A stretch of 24,176 bases of DNA, from contig BFEA01000097.1 in assembly GCA_003427395.1 (NCBI GenBank), positions 3,294,125-3,318,300 of the forward strand, written 5' to 3'. Every line of letters starts with the position of its first letter. Position 1 is the first letter of the stretch. This DNA comes from Chara braunii (taxonomy: Eukaryota; Streptophyta; Charophyceae; Charales; Characeae). Shown one piece after another: positions 9,590 to 20,050 of this stretch. The notes below the pieces were generated by a model. That model worked only from the letters and a program-made list of their open reading frames with translations, was not told the origin of the DNA and made no database searches. Position numbers and translations under genes: made by a program.

Positions 9590-10117
9590 TTAGAGAGAGC
9601 GGAGAGGGAAAGACAATCTTGTGAGCTAGTAAAAGGGTGAACGAACATGGATCCTATTTCTTTGAAAGGATTGAGATAGTTGGAGTTGTGCCCTCCCCAA
9701 CTACGCCCTACCTCCCAGCCTTTTGCAACCGACCACCACCTCCCTTCCCTCCCCGTAGCCTCATTGTCCCACCATCTCCCCATAGAGTGAGAGAGAGAGG
9801 GAAAGGGTGAGGGAGTAGAGATGGAAGGGGTCTGCAGGTTGGGACCATGAAGCGCCCGGATGGGGATAGTGTGTGCTAATGAAAGCAATTGAGGAGTTTG
9901 TAGCGGGATGAAAGCAGGTTCGGATTGAGCGTGGGGATTGAGGTTATCGAGATCATGGACGATAGAGTGAGCGTGGTAGATGATCATGGTTAGGAAGGGG
10001 CATCATGGTTGGTTTGGGATCAAGTCCGCACATGTGCACTATATAACTGACATTTCAATAAAACTGACATTTTTTCTAAATTCACGAAATCATTGCTCAT
10101 TATGTGAGAAAGTGGTT
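9590..10117. other. Purine-rich unassigned stretch holding one copy of a diverged repeat
   Basis: The segment 9898-9945 (GCGGGATGAAAGCAGGTTC onward, then GGGGATTGAGGTTATC) aligns with 10735-10782 (TCGGAATGAAAGCTGGTTG onward, then GGGGATAAAGGTAATC) at roughly three quarters identity. GA-rich sequence precedes both. A 150-codon minus-strand frame (9535-9987) covers this segment but shows only low-complexity content. Confidence 0.5.
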
Positions 10118-10252
10118 ATCTCGCTTTGACCATCTAATGTATTCAACGTAAAGTACCGTCAAAATACATCCGAGGGTAAAAAAAAAACAAAAACAAATTG
10201 AGGTACATTCAATCATCAGGCTTCGTCATAACGCACGATCATTAGATGGTTT
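10118..10252. other. Short inverted repeat, possible MITE remnant
   Basis: TTTGACCATCTAATG (about 10125-10139) is matched in inverse orientation by CATTAGATGGTTTGACG (about 10231-10247), with a 90-bp interior that holds an A9 run. The arms are short and imperfect, and no target duplication was established. Confidence 0.35.
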
Positions 10253-10421
10253 GACGTAATGGGGATTAAAAAACACTTAAAAATATTGTTTTTCGTACGC
10301 TCAATTTCATGAATTTAGGGGGCGAAAATGCAAGTTTTAACAAGATATCAGTTACATGCGCGTATGTCTTTTTACATAATGGCAAATGCAAACAAAGCGA
10401 TGCAAAAATGAAAGCAATGAA

Positions 10422-10515
10422 GTCCTCTGGGACAGCTATTAAAATTGGAATGATACTAAGAAGATAAGCATAGTCCCTTCTTAAGGGTGACATGTACAAA
10501 TTGAGAAATTGTCAA
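10422..10515 (+). pseudogene. Near full-length U6 snRNA retropseudogene
   Basis: The sequence starts with a U6-like 5' hairpin, GTCC-TCT-GGGAC (10422-10432). It continues TTAAAATTGGAATGATAC (10439-10456), AAGAAGATAAGCATAGTCCC, a GGGTGACATGTACAAATTGA segment, and ends GAAATTGTCAAA. ACAGAGA is mutated to ACTAAGA, while the AGC triad is present in AAGCAT. No terminal T run is present. Instead the copy runs into A-rich sequence with G interruptions (10512-10536), as expected for retroposed copies. Mutated key boxes and the missing Pol III terminator make expression as functional U6 unlikely. Confidence 0.85.
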
Positions 10516-10580
10516 AAGAAAAAGAAAAAAAAGAATAGAAGATCGCAGTGATGAGAGAAAGAGAGAGAGAGAGAGAGGGG
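10516..10580. repeat. A-rich tail and (GA)n tract after U6 copy
   Basis: A-rich sequence directly follows the U6-like copy, then a (GA)11 run at about 10557-10578. The A-rich part may be the retroposition tail of the U6 copy. Confidence 0.7.
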
Positions 10581-10734
10581 GAGGGAGGCAAGGGGCAAGA
10601 ACATGATGAAAGAGAAAATATATTGAAGTAAGGGTGGCGATAAGGGAGTTGGGATGAAAGGGGTAAGCTAGTTGAGATCACGCAACATCGAGATGGGGAC
10701 AAGGAGTGGAGATAGAATTGGTTCATGAAACAAT

Positions 10735-10782
10735 GTCGGAATGAAAGCTGGTTGAAATTGAGTGTGGGGATAAAGGTAATCT
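10735..10782. repeat. Second copy of diverged repeat
   Basis: Counterpart of the segment at 9898-9945, separated by about 840 bp that include the U6 copy. Alignment quality is moderate, judged by eye. Confidence 0.45.
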
Positions 10783-10805
10783 TAAACCACCAGTACTTCC
10801 TAAAG

Positions 10806-10829
10806 TCGCGTAGCGCTAACGCTACGCGA
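10806..10829. other. Perfect GC-rich palindrome
   Basis: TCGCGTAGCG (10806-10815) and CGCTACGCGA (10820-10829) form a perfect 10-bp stem around CTAA. It is striking in otherwise AT-rich DNA and is followed by TTTTCGG. It could be a transposon subterminal element or a Rolling-circle/Helitron-type hairpin, but no matching second end was found. Confidence 0.7.
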
Positions 10830-12218
10830 TTTTCGGAAACGTACGGGCCACTACAGGAGCGCCCAAATTCATCCAACTAGAAACGTTTCTACTCTATTTT
10901 TTCCCGCGACCGATAGCTGGGCCAAATACTCGTGGTTTAAGGAGGAGGGAACCAGTATAGGTGATGGATTGAGTGGCAGCTCTAATTGAAAAAAAGTGAA
11001 ACAACGGCAGAAAAAAAATGGCGGCAGCGAAATAGGCAATGTTGGCAATGGGTGGGTAGAAAAGGAGGATGCAGAGGAGGAGGAGGAGATGTGCGCACAA
11101 TTTGCCCACTATGTGTGAGGCCATCGCTGTGTGGATGCGGCAACAAAAATAAGAGTAGTGGCGAAGAGAAACACAATGTAAGATCGGGCTCGGAAGAGGT
11201 GCGACATGCAGCCGCGGTCATGGCAGGGAAAGGGTAAAAAAAAGGTGGCGTCAGCCAGAGGGAAGCAAATCAATAGACAAATTCATAGGAAGGCGTTGGC
11301 GATGATGATGCGGCGCCCTAAGAGTAGAAAAATGACATCTGCGGTTTGCAAGGCAGTGACTACAAAGGAGCGGCGACAAAAGGCGCCCACGAAAACTTAC
11401 CCTTGGTTGCCTAAACTACGAAAACACAAATGAATCTGACAATCGGATGTCTCTCATCCACATAACCCCTGCTTGGAAAACGACAACAGGAAGTAGTGTT
11501 GAGAAAAAAGTGCAACAAACGAATCTGACTCCAATCACGTATAGGACATAGTAGAACGGTCCTCGTGTGGTTACGCCCTCAGATGAGCCTGCCATGGCCA
11601 ATCCCGCCTTGACAAACATCGAAGCGGCTTCGACACGTAAGGTGTGATGTCCTTCACAGAATACATGCCCAAGCACTATTTTTTTTTTTTACCGAACGTC
11701 AGTTTCTCGATCAAATACAACTCTCTGCCCCATACACAACTCCTTCCGATCTATTCGTCAGTCTAACGTCCACTCACTCACCCAAAATTTTTCGTACGCC
11801 CTGCAACACGAATTCGGATCTAGTCCATATAGAATCAGTTGAGGGCGAAAAAATTCAAAGTTTCTGATTCCTTCGGAAACAGGAAACACCATAAGACGCT
11901 CTCCCACACCCTCCAATGACCAATGCAAACGACCAACAGTCCCCATCCTTCCACACTGTCACACGACCACTCCACTTATTAGTCCTTGTCACAACAACGA
12001 CTGCACTTTTGTGCATGACGCCTCAACCCTTCCTAAACCCCGCCTACCACTAAACAACATTCCCAAATTTAAAAGCAATGGAAAACAACATTGACCTACC
12101 GTGAGGGCGTGGATCCGCAACCCATGATTTGTTTGTTGATGTGGTTGGGGAAGGGTAAGGTGGTGATTATGTTGTGTGTACTATGTTTTGTCATGTTCGC
12201 TATACAACAACTCCAAGA
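10830..12218. other. Unassigned stretch, no gene recognised
   Basis: About 1.4 kb. Short frames on both strands lack recognisable domains and are rich in basic or low-complexity residues. A T-run of 12 lies near 11679. No RNA gene, splice-supported exon series or transposon end is recognisable. Confidence 0.55.
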
Positions 12219-12486
12219 GTGTGTGTGTGTGTGTGTGAAGTCGCAGTTGATGTTATATTCATGATGTTCATGAGACACTAGACCCAGTTTCCAGGAAGTG
12301 TTGCTCCCCGCCAAATGACAGGAGCATTCTGCAGTAAGTCTACTATAGGGGGATGCTCATATCACCTCCTATGGTGGGTTGAAGTTTACCTTTTTTTTTT
12401 TTTTTTTTGGGGGGGGGGGATATGTGTGTGTGCGTTTGTACATGTGTGTATGTGAGAGTAAGTGAGTGTGTGTGTGTGTATGTGTG
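12219..12486. repeat. GT microsatellites and T18-G11 homopolymer pair
   Basis: (GT)9 at 12219-12237, T18 at 12391-12408 joined to G11 at 12409-12419, then an imperfect TG tract with an embedded GAGAG segment to about 12486. The homopolymer join matches the one at 8258-8281. Confidence 0.9.
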
Positions 12487-12794
12487 ACGAAAATAGGCCA
12501 TACAACCACCTTTTGGCCCGTGTGGAAGGCCTCTCGCTCAACAGATCTAAGGTGCGCCGAGGATAACAGGCTGATGACTCCCAAGAGCTCGTACGAACGG
12601 AGTCGTTTGGCACCTCATCATGTCGGCGTACTTACACAATAATGTGTAGGCGCGAAGCTGAATATATGTTGGGAACTCTACCAAGTATCCAACCAGATGA
12701 CAAATGTGTTATTGCGGACAATTGACAGGGAAGTCATGTATTGATACATGTGATGCGCCCCTCAACGACTACACGCCGTCTGTGTGTGTGTGTG

Positions 12795-12832
12795 CTGTCT
12801 CTTATACACATCTAGATGTGTATAAGAGACAG
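12795..12832. other. Nextera mate-pair junction adapter (assembly artefact)
   Basis: CTGTCTCTTATACACATCT (12795-12813) is followed at once by its exact reverse complement (12814-12832). The 19-mer is the Tn5 mosaic end used in Nextera libraries, and the head-to-head duplex of two mosaic ends is the circularisation junction of Nextera mate-pair reads. It lies 34 bases before an N gap. A natural sequence of this kind is very unlikely, so DNA on the two sides may not be adjacent in the genome. Confidence 0.97.
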
Positions 12833-12866
12833 CATTGCAGCTGCACTACACGGTTCAGTTCAATTG

Positions 12867-12909
12867 NNNNNNNNNNNNNNNNNNNNNNNNNNNNNNNNNN
12901 NNNNNNNNN
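12867..12909. other. Scaffold gap, 43 N
   Basis: Forty-three N separate a short segment after the adapter junction (12833-12866) from a (TG)n(AG)n tract. The gap was probably bridged by mate pairs and sits inside microsatellite sequence. Confidence 0.99.
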
Positions 12910-13494
<585 letters not shown>

Positions 13495-13763
13495 TTGTCC
13501 AAGGCGAAGGGTACCTACGGGTCCAGTCTCGCAATTTGCAAGAAGAATCTTTGACGATTTTTTGTGCTACGAGAAATTCGCAAAAAATCTGCATACTTGA
13601 GAATCTAGAGATTAGTTCGGGAGTCTCATGCGCAGACTGTCCAAGGCGGATACTGGTGGGTCTAGTCTTGCAATTTGCAAGAGGCAACTTTGGCGATTTT
13701 TTGTGTTTGGAGGAAATCGTAGAAAAATCTGAAAATTTGAAGAATCTATAAATTAGGTCGTGG
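13495..13763. repeat. Two-copy tandem duplication, period about 142 bp
   Basis: TTGTCCAAGGCG at 13495 recurs as CTGTCCAAGGCG at 13637. Both copies share GCAATTTGCAAGA, GACGATTTTTTGTG/GGCGATTTTTTGTG and GAATCTA-GATTAG/GAATCTA-AATTAG blocks. Noncoding and AT-rich. Confidence 0.85.
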
Positions 13764-13802
13764 TTATTCCAGGGAAAATAATTAAAAAAAAAAAAAAAAA
13801 AA

Positions 13803-14039
13803 TCCACGAAATATGCCTCGTTGATTTGGCACATTTCCATTTTTGTCACTCAGCCATATGTGGGCCAACAAAAAAAGTACTCTTAAATTTAGTAAATTTT
13901 CACACTCTTAAAATTGAAGTTCTTGTATAATTTGTTGTGATCTTTCCAATAAAATATTAAATAAATATTAAAAAATCATTTCAACCACGGAATAGATCGC
14001 GGTCCAATTTGGCATACATTCCATCTTTGTCATTCCTCT
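13803..14039. repeat. Diverged direct repeat, spacing about 181 bp
   Basis: TCCACGAAATATGCCTCGTTG to TTGTCACTC (13803-13851) resembles ACCACGGAATAGATCGCGGTC to TTGTCATTC (13984-14035), including TTTGGCA and CATTTCCAT/CATTCCATC. An A19 run (13784-13802) precedes copy 1. Confidence 0.6.
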
Positions 14040-14162
14040 GCAAGCAACAACTGTCTGTTCCCCATTAATTGCCCCTAGCAAATTCACTACCCTTCCAACC
14101 ACCATTTGGACGAAAATTTGATTCAGGGGTATAAAACGCACCCTTGACGGGCTGAAAAAAAG

Positions 14163-14201
14163 TCATCCCCCAAAGGCGCAGCCTTTTGGCTGCAAATTTC
14201 G
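14163..14201. repeat. Dispersed motif, copy 2
   Basis: CATCCCCCAAAGGCGCAGCC then TTTTGGCTGCAAATTTCG. Matches the block at 7593-7622 and its left flank. Contains the small inverted repeat AGCCTTTTGGCT. Confidence 0.65.
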
Positions 14202-14289
14202 GGTCGACGGTCAAGATTGACCGCTAATCCTTTTCGAAACCATCAACTCGCAATATGGAACCTAATCAGCGTTGTATCGCAAGGTTGAG

Positions 14290-14823
14290 ATTATGACTTG
14301 ATCGTTTAAAAAACCAACAGTTTGCAGTCAAGATGGCAGCGTATAAGCCTGCTGTCGTTTGTTGTTTGGCGGAGCGGGCTTTATCGCGAAATGTTGTGCG
14401 GGACAGCAACCAGGAAATGGGGTGTTTTGTGGGTTGGGGAAGGGCGCCCTCGAGTGTCATTGGACGGGGACTGGGCATTTCCATTTCAGGGAAGTTTTTT
14501 TTTCTTGTTTTTTTTTTTGGATGGATGTTGGGGTACATGGGTGGTGGGTGGGCGTGGATTTGGGGGTGGATCGTTCTTTGTGCAGGGTACTCAGATGAAT
14601 TGTGTTTCAATTTTTGGTCTAGGTGCGTTATGGGCACGCCGTCTCGTTTTGTGGGGGTGATGTGTGGGGTCTCCCCTTTAAAAAATATATATATTGGGGC
14701 TGGGGGAGTGTGCGAATCGGATGGGCAGTTTTTCCTCCGGGTTGTCATTTGGAGGTTTTTCCGGCCTCCGTCTTTTTGATTTGGAAATAAAGCTATCCTT
14801 CTGAAAAAAGAAAAAAAAAAAAA
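14290..14823 (+). mobile_element. Probable 5'-truncated retroposon 3' end with poly(A)
   Basis: AATAAA (14786-14791) is followed 12 nt later by A6-G-A13 (14804-14823), the layout of a polyadenylated RNA 3' end copied into DNA. The GT-rich upstream sequence resembles LINE 3' untranslated sequence in composition. It holds overlapping plus-strand frames of up to 148 codons (14333-14779) that show no recognisable domain. The left boundary is a guess and no target duplication was confirmed. A processed pseudogene is the alternative. Confidence 0.45.
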
Positions 14824-14848
14824 TTGGTTGCGCCTCAAGGCCATCGCC

Positions 14849-14867
14849 AAAAAAAAAAAAAAAAAAA
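14849..14867. repeat. Second A19 tract, 25 bp after the first
   Basis: An uninterrupted A19 follows the retroposon poly(A) end after a 25-bp spacer. Two tails this close suggest a nested or alternative 3' end of retroposition. Confidence 0.8.
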
Positions 14868-15134
14868 GGACGCGCGCCGTACCGACAAAAATTGGCCGCA
14901 TGGTACCTGGTCAGTGTCGCCACCGGCCCATGGCCACTGAGGACCGTGCAGGCAGGACAACTTGTCGGGGGAGGACGACTGATTTGGCAGGTTTGGCAAG
15001 ATTTGGCAGGTTTGGCAAGCAGGTCAGGTTCCCAATGCGTATACGCCCAAAAAAACTGAGAAAAAAAAAAGCAAAATCCTCAACGACACCGTAAGAAACA
15101 AATACAGGCCCGCAGCGGTTGTCCCTTTAGCAAT
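14868..15134. other. Unassigned stretch with GATTTGGCAGGTTTGGCAAG repeats
   Basis: Short tandem TTTGGCAGG/TTTGGCAAG units lie at about 14982-15020 in otherwise unassigned, GC-richer DNA. Confidence 0.6.
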
Positions 15135-15815
15135 GTCCACCACCAGATACATCAAGGAAGACGTGCCACCCCTGAGGGCATACTCACGCCGCTTTTTTTG
15201 AAAGTGCATTCTACTGCAATTACAACCCCACATGGAGGCATATGGTCGCAATCATGTTCATAAATAACTAAAAAAATCCTTGTGTAAAGTATGCCCTGAC
15301 ACCGCCAACCTCCCCTTACCTTCCCGCACCCCTGTGTAAGTACGCCCTGACACCACCAACCTCCCCTCACCTTCCCGCACTCAACGTCTACACAGTCGTA
15401 ACCAAAAAAATCCTTATGTAAGTATGCCTTGACACTGCCAACCTCCCCTTACCTTCCAACACCCAACGTCTACACAGTCATATCTGACAGCCGTCGTCCT
15501 GACAACACCAGAATGGTTCTTCCTGTCAAAAACAGGCAAATACGCACTCGTATCAGTCATCCCTTATGCACGTCCAGATACATCAATCAAAGAAAACATA
15601 CGGACCCGACACCTAAAACCTCCTATCACTTCAACTCAGTCGACTCAACTGTCCCCTAACCTTCCCACACCCAATGTCTACATAGTTGTATCTGACGGTC
15701 GTCGTCCCGACGAATCTAGAATGGTTCTTCCTATCAAAAACAGGCAGATATGCGCCCATATCGGTCGTCCCTTATGCACGTCCACAACCAGATACATCAA
15801 CGAAAATGTACGGGC
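15135..15815. repeat. Nested tandem repeat block
   Basis: Three diverged copies of a unit TGTAAGTATGCCCTGACAC to ACCTTCCCGCAC begin at about 15281, 15333 and 15416. A longer unit, from CCAACGTCTACACAGTCATA through AGAATGGTTCTTCC to ATGCACGTCCAGATACATCA, is present at 15462-15590 and again at 15670-15800. The word CCAGATACATCA also occurs near 15142. The block ends where the LINE on the minus strand would be expected to have its 3' end. Confidence 0.8.
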
Positions 15816-15850
15816 CATGAAACCAGAAGGAGGTAGCCTATCCCTCGGGT

Positions 15851-18800
15851 TCAGCTATTCTTTAGCCAACTGGCTATTGACATTTTCCCGTCCGCAGACA
15901 GGGAGGCGAATGACCCTTTGAAGGCCCACGTTTTACTGAACCATATAAAATTTTTGGATCTCCAGTCCGCGATTACCGTGGTCCGAAATTCCAAAAGGAT
16001 TCTGTTGCAGATGTGTTGCTTGGCATGGATTTCCCCCTTGAACAGGAGGTCGTTCCTTGCCCACCAGATGGCCGCCAGAATGATCCCTCTGCAAGTAGAA
16101 CGGATGTAGTTCTTGCCACTTGTGAGAGGGCCTTTCTCACCAGTTACTCCCTGTGGGATATAATTATTTGACCAGTCAGTATTGATGTCACCTAGGAATC
16201 TTCAATGATCCTTCCACCATTCCCAAATCTCCGAAGACTTGGGACAGTATAGCCAGAGGTGGGGGGCTGATTCCCAAGCCCAGTTGCATCTGGTGCATGT
16301 TTCCTGGATGGAGAGAGCTCTGTCTTTTAGCCAGACTGTAGTTGTTGTAATATTCATGGACTGCAGCGACATTATCGCAGCATTCCGTTGTGATGGATGT
16401 CTCTTCAGACCCTCCCATAACTTATACAGATCTTCGTCATTTGGAAGTGCTATCTGTAACTGTGCTGCCCTTTTCTTTAACGTTAACAGAGGTTTCTTTT
16501 TCTTGGAAACCCTCAGGCTTCTAACCCCTGTCCTGGGTTTGTATCCGAGTATCGGGACTGCAGGAGGACCTCCATCTTTGCTGGGCCGGGTCTCCCCGGA
16601 CGGCCAGCCCCAAATGAGTGGTTCTACTCTCAGGGAGGGAACCTCCAGTGGGAGTAGGGTACTTCGCAGTTTTTTGAATGTAGTGGCCTCCAACACCCTC
16701 ACTTTCTCCCATTCCTTTGTCGGGGAGATCACCCCTTCCTCGCTGAGAATCAGGGGGCCTTCTGATTGACCCGTAGTGGGGAGGGTCCACTTGTGAGCCT
16801 TGGTGCCTGCTCTGAGGTCTGGTCCTATGATTTTCCAGGAAATATTTTTTTCTGATGGGTCTTTCAACCATATACCCGGGGCCCAATCCAATTCGGGTCT
16901 AATGGAGGTCACCCAGTGTTGGGGAATTGCCTCTTTTAACTTGCTGAAATGTTGTTCCAGACTGTGGAGCCTAGGAGTTTTTTTCTTCAATGCTTCTAGT
17001 GTAATCCAGTCACCCGTCTGAGGATCCCAGATGTCCGTGATCTGGATGAGCACCTTTTCTATCCAAGATCTGCCAAAGGCTCCTTTGGAGGAGTCCACCA
17101 AGAAAGGTTCCCCTTCCAGTGTGCATATCTTATCGTTTTCGAACAGGATCTCATTCAGTATTTAGGATGGGGAGACTGGTTCTGCTATCCTGCTTGGTCT
17201 GACTTTGCTCCAGGCCGCTAGAATGTTCCTCCAGACCCTAAATTTGATCGGCCTGTTGTAATACGATCTGATGAAAAAGCATAGCCATACGTGGGAATGG
17301 TGAGCGAGCTCTCATTCCTCCATGAGAATGAAGACTGCTAATGCCGTCCAACATTTATTTTCTGAATCGAACATTGCCCGTATTGGCCACTTGGCCAGCA
17401 GGGCGTAGTTTTGTTGGATGGGATCTGGAATGCCCAGACCCCCTTCGCCCCTATGAAAGCAGGCTGATTCCCATGCCATTTTGCTTATATACCCTTGTAT
17501 TTCCGATGTCGCTGGCTTCCACAAAAATTTGGCAGCTACAAATTTTATTCTTCGGTATGCTTCATTACTTAGCAGGTGCACCGTTAGGGGGAACCAGAGG
17601 ATGGCGAAGGCTGCAGAAGAAATGATCAAAACTCTTCCAAATAGTGACAGTCTGAAGTTTCTAACCAAGCCCATGATCCTTGTTGTGACTTTTTCAACTA
17701 GGATTGAGTCTTGGGTGTTTGAGCAGTCCCGCAGCGAAACCTGGACACCTAGGAACCTCTTTGAACTGTTTGTGGGGACCTCTTTGGGGGCCCAATCTGT
17801 ACATATTTCGAAGGGGGCTGGGAGGAGGTAGGTAGACTTCTCCCAATTGATAGAGGCCTCCGAGAGGATGCAGTAATCGTCTAGGACTCCCCTCAGAGCA
17901 TCCATTGAGGGTTGTTGTTGGAGCAAACTATTGTGAGGTCGTCTGTCAGTGCCCCCCCTTTCCATTGGATAGAGTGGGGTATACTCAGTCCCACTATAGC
18001 GTCATTGTTCCTTATGTTGGCCATCAACACCTCCAATTGAACAATAGATAACAATAGGGCTAGTGGCCAATCTTGCCTTAAGGATCTAGTGAGTGGGAAT
18101 ACTCTGAATAGTTTATCATTTACTATAACCATCGAAGAGGCGTCTCCATACATGGCACTAACCCATGTGATGAATCCCTCTCCAAAACCCATCTTTCTTA
18201 ATGTGGTAATGACAAATGTCCATCCTACCTTATCATATGTCTTCTCCATGTCCAAGAGAAGGATGACAATATTTATTTGTTTTCATTCCAGAATTTTCAG
18301 GGCCTGCATTGTGGATAATAAATTATCAAATATCGAACGACCTTTAACAAAGGCTCCTTGTTCTCTCCCCACCAAGTCTGGAAGGAGATCCGTCAATCTA
18401 ATGGCGAGTGTTTTGGCAAGGATCTTGTAAGTCACATTAAGCACCGAGATTGGTATGTAATTGCGAACCTCTCTCTTGTCTCCTTTCTTGTAGAGTAAGG
18501 ATATGACTGCCTTCAACAACTGCTTGGGGAGGGCTTTGGAAGACTGAGCGTCGTTATATATTTGGCAAAGAAAAGGTGCAAATGAGTCCCAAGCACATAG
18601 GAAGAGTTCAACCGGCAAATCGTCTAGACCGGGACGTTTCCCTCTTGCCATCCTCTTTGTTGCTTGATGGAGTTCCTGTTGTGAGAAAGGAGCGTTTAAG
18701 GCGTTACTGGCCCCTGGGGGGATATAGGCTTTTATCCCGTCTCAAAAGGTCGAAGTGGATGAAGGATTTGTATTCATCATATTTTGGGGTCTCCTTGTGA

Positions 18801-20050
18801 AAACAGTATCCCTGAAGTATGCTAGCGCATGCTCACACATTGTTTCTGTGTCAAAGGAGACTGGGATAGACGCAGTAAATGGATGAGAAAACTCATGGAT
18901 AACCGGCTTAGCTTGACTCATAATGAGGGCTCTGAATGTATCCATGGTCATTCTGTCATATCCTATCAGTCCTCGTACCTTGAACCACTGCAACCAGTCC
19001 TCCTGTTTCCTGATCTTAATAGCTTCTAACGGAACTACGTTTTCGGATCTTTGGTTGGACCAGTAGTGATCTGAGAACACATCTTTACCCATGTTCTGTT
19101 CTGCTTCTGCTATCTTCCTGCGGATTTTGAGTTCGGTTCAGGTTCTGTTAGCAGCTTTCTTTCTGGAGAATGTCTTCAAGGCTGAGGATATGATATTAAT
19201 TCCAGGTTACTCCCATGCGTGTTCATTGTGGAATAGGTCTTTTGCTAAAATTCATTTTGACATTTGCTCCTTTACCCAGGCCGGAAGGCCTGGGTCCTTG
19301 AGTAGCCTAGTATTGAGGCGAAACGGCGGTCTCATCTTCTCAAACTGATCCTTGGCCAGGACCTCCATTCCCACCGGGTAGTGGTCCGACATGTGCTCGT
19401 TTATTATGTCGCACCATATGCATTTGTCCCACACCGCACCCCTTGCTAGTAAGAAGTCCAGTCTCCTACTAGGAGGAATTACGTGGGCTGCTGGTTTGGG
19501 GTCGTACCAAGTGTGTCCTGGTGCCTCAGGTTGCAGGGTTCGAAAACATCTATCAGCCCATGTACTTCCATAGAACAGGAGAGCACGTGTGCGTCATTCC
19601 TGATAGGGGTTGGGGTCGGGGAATCCAGACCCGGGTTTAACGTGGTGTTCCAATCTCCCGCGATCACGAGGTTCTCTACATCCGATAGGTGGGCTGGGAG
19701 TGCTGCGAAAAAATCGGTCCTTTCTGTGTAATCCACTAGGGCATACACAGACATGACGGCCCAGTCTTCCTCACCTACCGTCAGATTCACCCAAATCCAT
19801 TTTCCTTTCGGGTCATAGAAGGTGTCGATGATCTGTGAGTCTAGGTCCTTATGTATGAGTATGGCTACTCCTCCCTTAGTTCCATCCGCCGGGGCGCAGA
19901 ACTTAGGACCCGACCACCAGTTCTGTAGACTCTCTATTTTGGCCTCGTTAAGTTTGGTTTCCTGTATGCATATTATATGTGGGCTGTCCTTTTTGGCCCA
20001 TGCCTTAAATCTTTATTTTTTAAACCGGTTGGTAGGACCATCAGTGTGGT
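15851..20050 (-). pseudogene. LINE ORF2: AP endonuclease, reverse transcriptase, zf-RVT (decayed)
   Basis: AP endonuclease: IQETKL with catalytic Glu (19967-19950), a central IAGDWNTTLNPG, then after a frameshift near 19505 SRRLDFLLA and SDHYP (19389-19375). Reverse transcriptase: NYIPISVLN (18462-18436), QGAFVKGRSI (18360-18331), LLLDMEKTYD with the first catalytic Asp (18255-18232), and LTDDL in place of the usual FADD box (17949-17935). A second frameshift lies near 17905. The thumb/connection includes RFLGVQVS and FGRVLIIS. The C-terminus has a zf-RVT finger, C-x2-C-x8-H-x4-C (16296-16244). After a TGA at 16204-16202 the frame continues through an IWWARNDLLF motif typical of plant LINE ends, to TGA 15853. 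The protein would nick target DNA and copy element RNA there. With nine stops after ORF1 and two frameshifts it cannot be made. Confidence 0.9.

Noticed and set aside
9186-9593. Open frames across TG/AG tracts (both strands)
   Set aside because: Two-base repeats without stops produce Cys-Val, Arg-Glu, Ser-Leu and Thr-His repeats; these are not evidence of coding.
9535-9987. 150-codon minus-strand open frame as a gene
   Set aside because: Low-complexity composition in a purine-rich region, no recognisable domain, and it overlaps a repeat whose other copy is in a different frame context.
10481-10876. 131-codon minus-strand open frame
   Set aside because: It runs through the (GA)n tract and the U6 copy, giving Ser/Leu/Pro-rich sequence from simple repeats.
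12795-12832. A natural Tn5/IS50 end or inverted-repeat transposon
   Set aside because: The two 19-bp mosaic ends are exactly head-to-head with nothing between them, beside an N gap in a plant-like sequence. The library-adapter explanation fits fully.
14266-14901. 211-codon minus-strand open frame
   Set aside because: It lies antisense to the retroposon end, starts in its poly(A) tracts (poly-Phe) and has no recognisable domain.
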